Shown here: positions 62,193-64,000 of the stretch, one piece after another
Layout: each line of letters starts with the position of its first letter
How positions within the stretch are numbered: position 1 is the stretch's first letter
Notes under the pieces: model-generated
What the model saw: only the letters and a program-made list of their open reading frames with translations
What the model was told of the DNA's origin: nothing
Database searches by the model: none
Assembly (NCBI GenBank): GCA_963575745.1
Contig: CAUYUJ010017786.1
Coordinates: forward strand, 128,501 to 192,500
Length of the DNA: 64,000 nucleotides
Direction: 5' to 3'
Source: Prorocentrum cordatum
Taxonomy: Eukaryota; Sar; Dinophyceae; Prorocentrales; Prorocentraceae
Position numbers and translations under genes: made by a program

Positions 62193-62669
62193 TCAAAGTC
62201 CTCTTGATGCTTGAGCAATTTCGGTATAAGCAGCGATTGCTCGGTCGACGCCACCACTGCTGTGGAGTGCGGCGACGCAGGCTTCCTTTCGGCTGAAGCT
62301 AGTGTCCTGCCGATCCGTTAGGGTTGCCCTTGGGCGGCCCTTGCCTGGTGGCTTGGGCTGCGGCGGGATACGACGCGAACGGCGAGGGCTCTCTGGAAAA
62401 GTTGCGGCGCGCGCGGGAACATGTACACGTCGGTCGGAAGAAGTAGGTAGAAACATGAAGTAGGAAGGCGGATACAGTAGATTGGGTCCAGGATCTCCCA
62501 GAGAATAACAAAACACAGCAAAAGCGTGTCGATTCCTGAGGTAGGAAGGCGCTTGAAGTAGATTGGGATCTGGGAATCCAAAAATACCTACTTTCAGCGA
62601 CAGGCGTGTGGGAGAACGTGACACGAACCAGTCCTGTGGTAACGGCCACGGGTCCAGTCCCGCCATCAC
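62193..62669 (-). CDS. Unrecognised 158-codon ORF
   Basis: The frame starts MMAGLDPWPLPQDWF and ends HSSGGVDRAIAAYTEIAQ then ASRGL. It is not low-complexity, but part of it translates a short direct duplication (GTAGGAAGGCG followed later by TAGATTGGG, at about 62460 and 62540), giving FPDPNLLQAPSYL and PGPNLLYPPSYF. I see no known domain. It lies just 3' (in the coding direction) of Rpt6 visible exon 1 and may be only intron sequence. Confidence 0.15.
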   Translation of the reverse strand: MMAGLDPWPLPQDWFVSRSPTRLSLKVGIFGFPDPNLLQAPSYLRNRHAFAVFCYSLGDPGPNLLYPPSYFMFLPTSSDRRVHVPARAATFPESPRRSRRIPPQPKPPGKGRPRATLTDRQDTSFSRKEACVAALHSSGGVDRAIAAYTEIAQASRGL

Positions 62670-62734
62670 ATGTGTAGAGAACGCTGGGAGCTCCGTGTCT
62701 TGCCTGCGCCCTGGGTCCTGAGTTCCTCGAGCCG

Positions 62735-62905
62735 AGACTGGAGAGAGGGAGAGGAGGAGGAGGCAGGGGGAGGGAGGGAGGGAGGGAGGATGGAGGGAGG
62801 AAGAGGAGAAGAGGAGGAAGAGGAGGAAGAGGAGGAAGAGGAGGGGAGGGAGGGAGGGACGGTGGGAGAGACGGAGGGAGGGACGGAGGAGGAAGTAGGG
62901 TGCGC
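62735..62905. repeat. (AGG)n and GGGAGGGA array
   Basis: GGAGGGAGGGAGGGAGG and AGAGGAGGAAG, just 3' of Rpt6 visible exon 1 in the coding direction. Confidence 0.93.
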
Positions 62906-62933
62906 ATCATGGACAAGGGCGAGGCCGTGTCGC

Positions 62934-63014
62934 CTCGCCGCAATTCGAGGCGGGCTCCAGCAGCATGTGCAGCTCCTCGCGCAGGAGGCGCACCCGGCCG
63001 TTCAGCTCGTTTCG
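62934..63014 (-). CDS. PSMC5: Rpt6 visible exon 1 (end of coiled coil)
   Basis: This exon is 81 nt (27 codons), phase 0 at both ends. It reads RNELNGRVRLLREEL and runs through HMLLEPAS to NCGE, matching about human residues 49-75, where the N-terminal coiled coil passes into the OB domain. The acceptor is GCCCAG followed by C, the only acceptor here not followed by G. The donor is GC (GAG then GCGACACG). In eukaryotic Rpt6 the residues just before are usually AQ, and the genomic bases before the exon also read GCC CAG, so the acceptor AG overlaps a codon that looks conserved. A slightly different 5' border is therefore possible. A 220 bp CCT array (AGG on the coding strand) lies immediately upstream. 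Confidence 0.88.
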
Positions 63015-63029
63015 CTGGGCGGGCGCGCC

Positions 63030-63250
63030 CCTCCTCCTCACTCCTCCTCCTCCTCCTCCTCCTCCTCCTCCTCCTCCTCCTCCTCCTCCTCCTCCTCCTC
63101 CTCCTCCTCCTCCTCCTCCTCCCTCCTCCTCCTCCACCTCCTCCTCCTCCTCCTCCTCCTCCTCGTCCTCCTCCTCCTCCTCCTCCTCCTCCTCCTCCTC
63201 CTCCTCCTCCTCCTCCTCCTCCTCCTCCTCCTCCTCCTCCTCCTCCTCCA
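63030..63250. repeat. (CCT)n array upstream of Rpt6 exon 1
   Basis: Nearly pure CTC triplets. On the coding strand it is AGG, so the exon 1 acceptor has a purine array instead of a pyrimidine tract upstream. Confidence 0.96.
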
Positions 63251-63465
63251 CACCTGACCACGGGGCCTTCTGGCGCCCCTCCTGCACGGCTGCCCTCCCC
63301 CCGCCCCCCCGCCCGCCCCCCCCGCCCCTGGCGCTCGCGCCCTCGCGCGCCCTCGCCCTGCGCCCCGCGCCCCCCCCGCCTGGCGTCGGCCCCGCGGCCC
63401 TGCCCGCGGACCGAGGGCGAGCGGGCGGGCGACGGCCGAGCCCTGCCCCCGCCGATCGCGGACCG

Positions 63466-63621
63466 AAGTCGGGCCTGCCCTCCTGCAGGGGGACTTTGGA
63501 CGAAAAATCGAAAGACCACCAAAAAGACCCCAAAAAGGGCCAGAAAATATTCCACAACTCGTCCACGGACTATCTTTCACCATCTTTGAGTTTTCCTCCT
63601 GTAGAGGGAGAGGCCCGACTT
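63466..63621. mobile_element. Inverted-repeat element family A, intact copy
   Basis: AAGTCGGGCCTGCCCTCCTG then CAGGGGGACTTT at the left; TTCCTCCTGTAGAGGGAGAG then GCCCGACTT at the right. 156 bp. Confidence 0.85.
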
Positions 63622-63724
63622 GATCGTGGATTCTCCTGAAGCGATGGGAAACGGGGGTGGGGCTGAGATTCCGCCACGCTCGGAGACAACTCATGGGAGC
63701 CTCCCATACCATCTTGTCGGCTCT

Positions 63725-63868
63725 TGCGTACCGACGCTAGTCGACACTAAATCGACGCTGACAGGCGCCGATCGGCACTAAGTCGACGCGAATCGGCGCT
63801 AACCGACGCTAAATCGGCGCTATCTCATCGACCCCCGCACGTTGATCGACGCTAGAAACAACATTAAA
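63725..63868. repeat. ATCGGCGCTAA / TCGACGCTAA minisatellite
   Basis: About ten units of 11-14 bp. Sequence to the window end shows no gene. Confidence 0.85.
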
Positions 63869-64000
63869 AGGGTACACTCGGCTCCCACGATTTGCTGCCG
63901 AGGCCACGTGTTCGACGAATTCCGAGCCCTGCCCCCGCCACCCACGGAGCTGCCTGCCGCGTTGGTCGGCGAGGGCAGGAGTCGGGCTTCGCCGCCGAGC

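Larger units (their letters stand above)
3744..63014 (-). other. PSMC5: 26S proteasome AAA-ATPase subunit Rpt6 gene, partial, seven exons over more than 59 kb
   Basis: Rpt6 is one of six AAA-ATPases in the 19S base that unfold ubiquitinated proteins and thread them into the 20S core. Seven minus-strand segments, in collinear order, encode consecutive parts of Rpt6: end of the N-terminal coiled coil, OB domain, linker, Walker A (GPPGTGKT) and Walker B (SIIFMDE). They join to 202 codons with phases that match at every junction, including codons split between exons 5/6 and 6/7. Introns are about 14.9, 10.7, 10.7, 4.8, 5.3 and 12.2 kb. The first exons lie above 63.0 kb and the last, starting at the IDSIGSS region, below 3.7 kb; I searched 1-3743 on the minus strand and did not find it. 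[12 protein letters not shown] and RNELNGRVRLLREEL are Rpt6-type and separate it from Rpt1-5. The exon numbers used below count only the visible exons. Confidence 0.9.

Noticed and set aside
1-64000. rRNA, tRNA, snRNA or spliced-leader RNA genes
   Set aside because: No conserved core sequence of these RNAs was recognised on either strand; a covariance-model search would be decisive.

Overview
The window is nuclear DNA of a dinoflagellate. Three things show this. Recognisable genes are scattered as tiny exons between introns of 5 to 15 kb that are full of repeats. The introns I can place begin with GC or GA instead of GT and end in AG, nearly always followed by G. The coding remnants also match families typical of these algae: EN-RT-RNase H LINEs, copia-like gag/pol relics and a plastid-style leader. 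I cannot name the species. About nine tenths of the window is non-coding: triplet arrays (CCT/AGG, ATC), dinucleotide arrays, minisatellites and many 150-230 bp inverted-repeat elements.

The backbone is one gene on the minus strand, the 26S proteasome regulatory ATPase Rpt6 (PSMC5, S8). Seven exons of 48-144 nt lie at 62934-63014, 47985-48032, 37185-37244, 26300-26443, 21436-21541, 15984-16086 and 3744-3807. Joined in that order they give 606 nt (202 codons) with no stop and no phase conflict, corresponding to about residues 49-250 of the roughly 406-residue human protein. The 5' end lies above the window and the 3' end (sensor, arginine fingers, C-terminal domain) below it. The gene therefore needs more than 59 kb for half of its coding sequence.

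Other units sit inside the Rpt6 introns, all on the same strand. The 14.9 kb intron (62933-48033) holds a complete-looking three-exon gene for a calcineurin-like metallophosphoesterase with a probable plastid leader (58103 down to 54910), with a degenerate spliced-leader-like sequence just upstream. The 10.7 kb intron 47984-37245 holds a decayed LTR retrotransposon (43.9-39.8 kb). The next 10.7 kb intron (37184-26444) holds the 3' part of a LINE reverse transcriptase and a frame-broken fructose-1,6-bisphosphatase copy. The 12.2 kb intron 15983-3808 holds a nearly complete LINE (ORF1 plus EN-RT-RNase H ORF2) broken by one in-frame stop and one frameshift at a CT run.

Layout by position: 0-9.6 kb, composite repeat (modules plus AC, ATC and CCT arrays) with the last visible Rpt6 exon; 9.7-15.7 kb LINE; 16-19 kb Rpt6 exon and a 2.4 kb CAGCACGACG-type minisatellite; 19-23 kb inverted-repeat elements, AT/GATA and AGG arrays, Rpt6 exon; 23.6-26.1 kb three-module composite repeat with a 45-codon membrane mini-ORF; 26.3 kb Rpt6 exon; 26.6-28.3 kb satellite modules; 28.4-35.3 kb GC-rich block with pseudogenes; 35.5-37.1 kb CCT and ATC arrays; 37.2 kb Rpt6 exon; 38-42.9 kb minisatellites and LTR relic; 44-48 kb palindrome, inverted-repeat elements, CCT array, Rpt6 exon; 48.2-49.8 kb inverted copy of the three-module composite; 49.9-50.8 kb composite modules; 51-54.6 kb unidentified coding-like stretch and repeats; 54.9-58.1 kb phosphoesterase gene; 58.1-64 kb inverted-repeat elements, tandem repeats, CCT array and the first visible Rpt6 exon.
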